64,000 nucleotides of DNA, taken from assembly GCA_963971405.1 (NCBI GenBank), contig OZ020492.1, positions 17,142,204 to 17,206,203 of the forward strand. Direction: 5' to 3'. Position numbers and translations under genes: made by a program. The notes below the pieces were generated by a model. It ran no database searches. It saw only the letters and a program-made list of their open reading frames with translations, and had not been told where the DNA came from. This DNA comes from Psococerastis gibbosa (lineage: Eukaryota; Arthropoda; Insecta; Psocodea; Psocidae). Shown one piece after another: positions 63,320 to 64,000 of the stretch. Every line of letters begins with the position of its first letter. Position 1 is the first letter of the stretch.

Positions 63320-64000
63320 AAATGTATTATATATAACCTCCTGGAAATGCTCAGTGAGCTCTTAATAATACGGCAGCAGACTGTAACAAACAGTATTACA
63401 GATTCTATGATCTCACTAAGAAATTCCAGGAAGTTATGCACTTCTATACAACCTATGCAACAATGAATGGAATGGATTCTAGGAATGAAAGATGAGTGTA
63501 CAGTCGAGCTTATCGGTAATCCGAGAGGCGGGCTTGTTATAATATAAGAACTTCATCTTCGGTGTAAAGTGGGGCTGATACCTAAAGACAGTATACTGTA
63601 GGAAGATATTTCTTGAAGTAGTTAGAGCATTGAAGTTATCAACAATAGGTTGACGTCACTGTATATGAACGCTGATTGATTGCCTTATTATTTTGCTGAA
63701 TCGGGGTTTTAATGAACTGAAGGGTTTTTTAGGGATATATAGCCTTGGTCTTTCCCTAATGCCAGCTTGTTAGCCTGAAAACAAGACTTTATATTCTTAA
63801 GCCTTGTCCAGACTGGTGCATTAACGCATTGCATTTCGGCATAGCCGCAGTGCTTTGCATTAAGACCTCCGTCCACACTACAGTTGCAGTATGGGCAGTA
63901 TGGACGTGTGATAGCGGGGTCAGTACTCAATATCGCTCGCACTACTGCCGTGATTTTGTCGTGTGCACCTATGCGCAGGAAGAAAAGATTTTGGGTTGGA
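63320..64000. other. Unannotated stretch to window end
   Basis: GTCCAGACTGGTGCATTAAC at 63807 and CCGTCCACACTACAGTTGCA at 63869 have the style of terminal-repeat elements, but the window ends before a partner could be seen. Confidence 0.3.

Overview
The window reads as eukaryotic intergenic DNA, AT-rich and built almost entirely of nested transposable elements. No prokaryotic gene organisation is present, and no complete protein-coding gene could be recognised. An arthropod, most likely an insect, is the best guess. The pointers are a degenerate TTAGG (insect-type telomere) tract at 31366, a Helitron of the type common in insect genomes at 50145, tRNA-derived SINEs with TTATTTA tails, and LINE fragments with short AT-rich tails such as (TAA)n. 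The species cannot be named from the sequence. Family names used here (SINE-A, SINE-B, Rep-C, Rep-D, HINE-E, MITE-H and so on) are working labels made by comparing copies within the window.

Main families. SINE-A is a tRNA-derived SINE with A and B boxes, in about 17 copies. SINE-B has about 6 copies and a tRNA-like A box. Rep-C is SINE-like, about 270 bp, with about 15 copies. Rep-D has about 6 copies and two alternative 3' ends, one a (TAC)n tail. HINE-E is about 850 bp, with about 11 copies. It has sub-terminal inverted repeats, a TCTG microsatellite, a 3' hairpin and TT target sites, the architecture of non-autonomous Helentrons (INE-1-like elements). MITE-H and its relatives start with GGCG and sit at TWA sites. 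MITE-G is a long palindrome flanked by TTAA. At least six hAT-type elements have 8-bp target duplications matching at 7/8 or 8/8 positions.

Layout. 1-9.7 kb: MITE-H copies (one split by HINE-E), a hAT element at 5.8 kb and a possible signal-peptide exon at 4.95 kb. 9.7-27 kb: SINE-A, SINE-B, Rep-C and Rep-D clusters, a 160-bp-arm inverted repeat at 12.7 kb and an antisense LINE reverse-transcriptase remnant at 18 kb. 27-31 kb: a repeat-poorer stretch with two minisatellite-like tandem arrays. 31-43 kb: nested Rep-C, Rep-D, HINE-E and hAT insertions, then MITE-G at 42 kb. 43-50 kb: SINE-A copies, one split by a LINE fragment with a 13-bp target duplication, and a LINE RNase H remnant at 48.4 kb. 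50-64 kb: Helitron, Rep-C, Rep-D, HINE-E and hAT copies, a possible signal-peptide exon at 56.96 kb and a 3 x 92-bp tandem array at 58 kb.

The only convincing protein-coding sequence is LINE debris: an RNase H C-terminal portion at 48.4 kb, a 3' scrap at 45.9 kb and a frameshifted RT C-terminal region at 18 kb. None of these is a functional full-length element. Nested insertions give a partial relative chronology: Rep-C, Rep-D, SINE-A and MITE-H copies were targets, and HINE-E, hAT and LINE copies landed in them.
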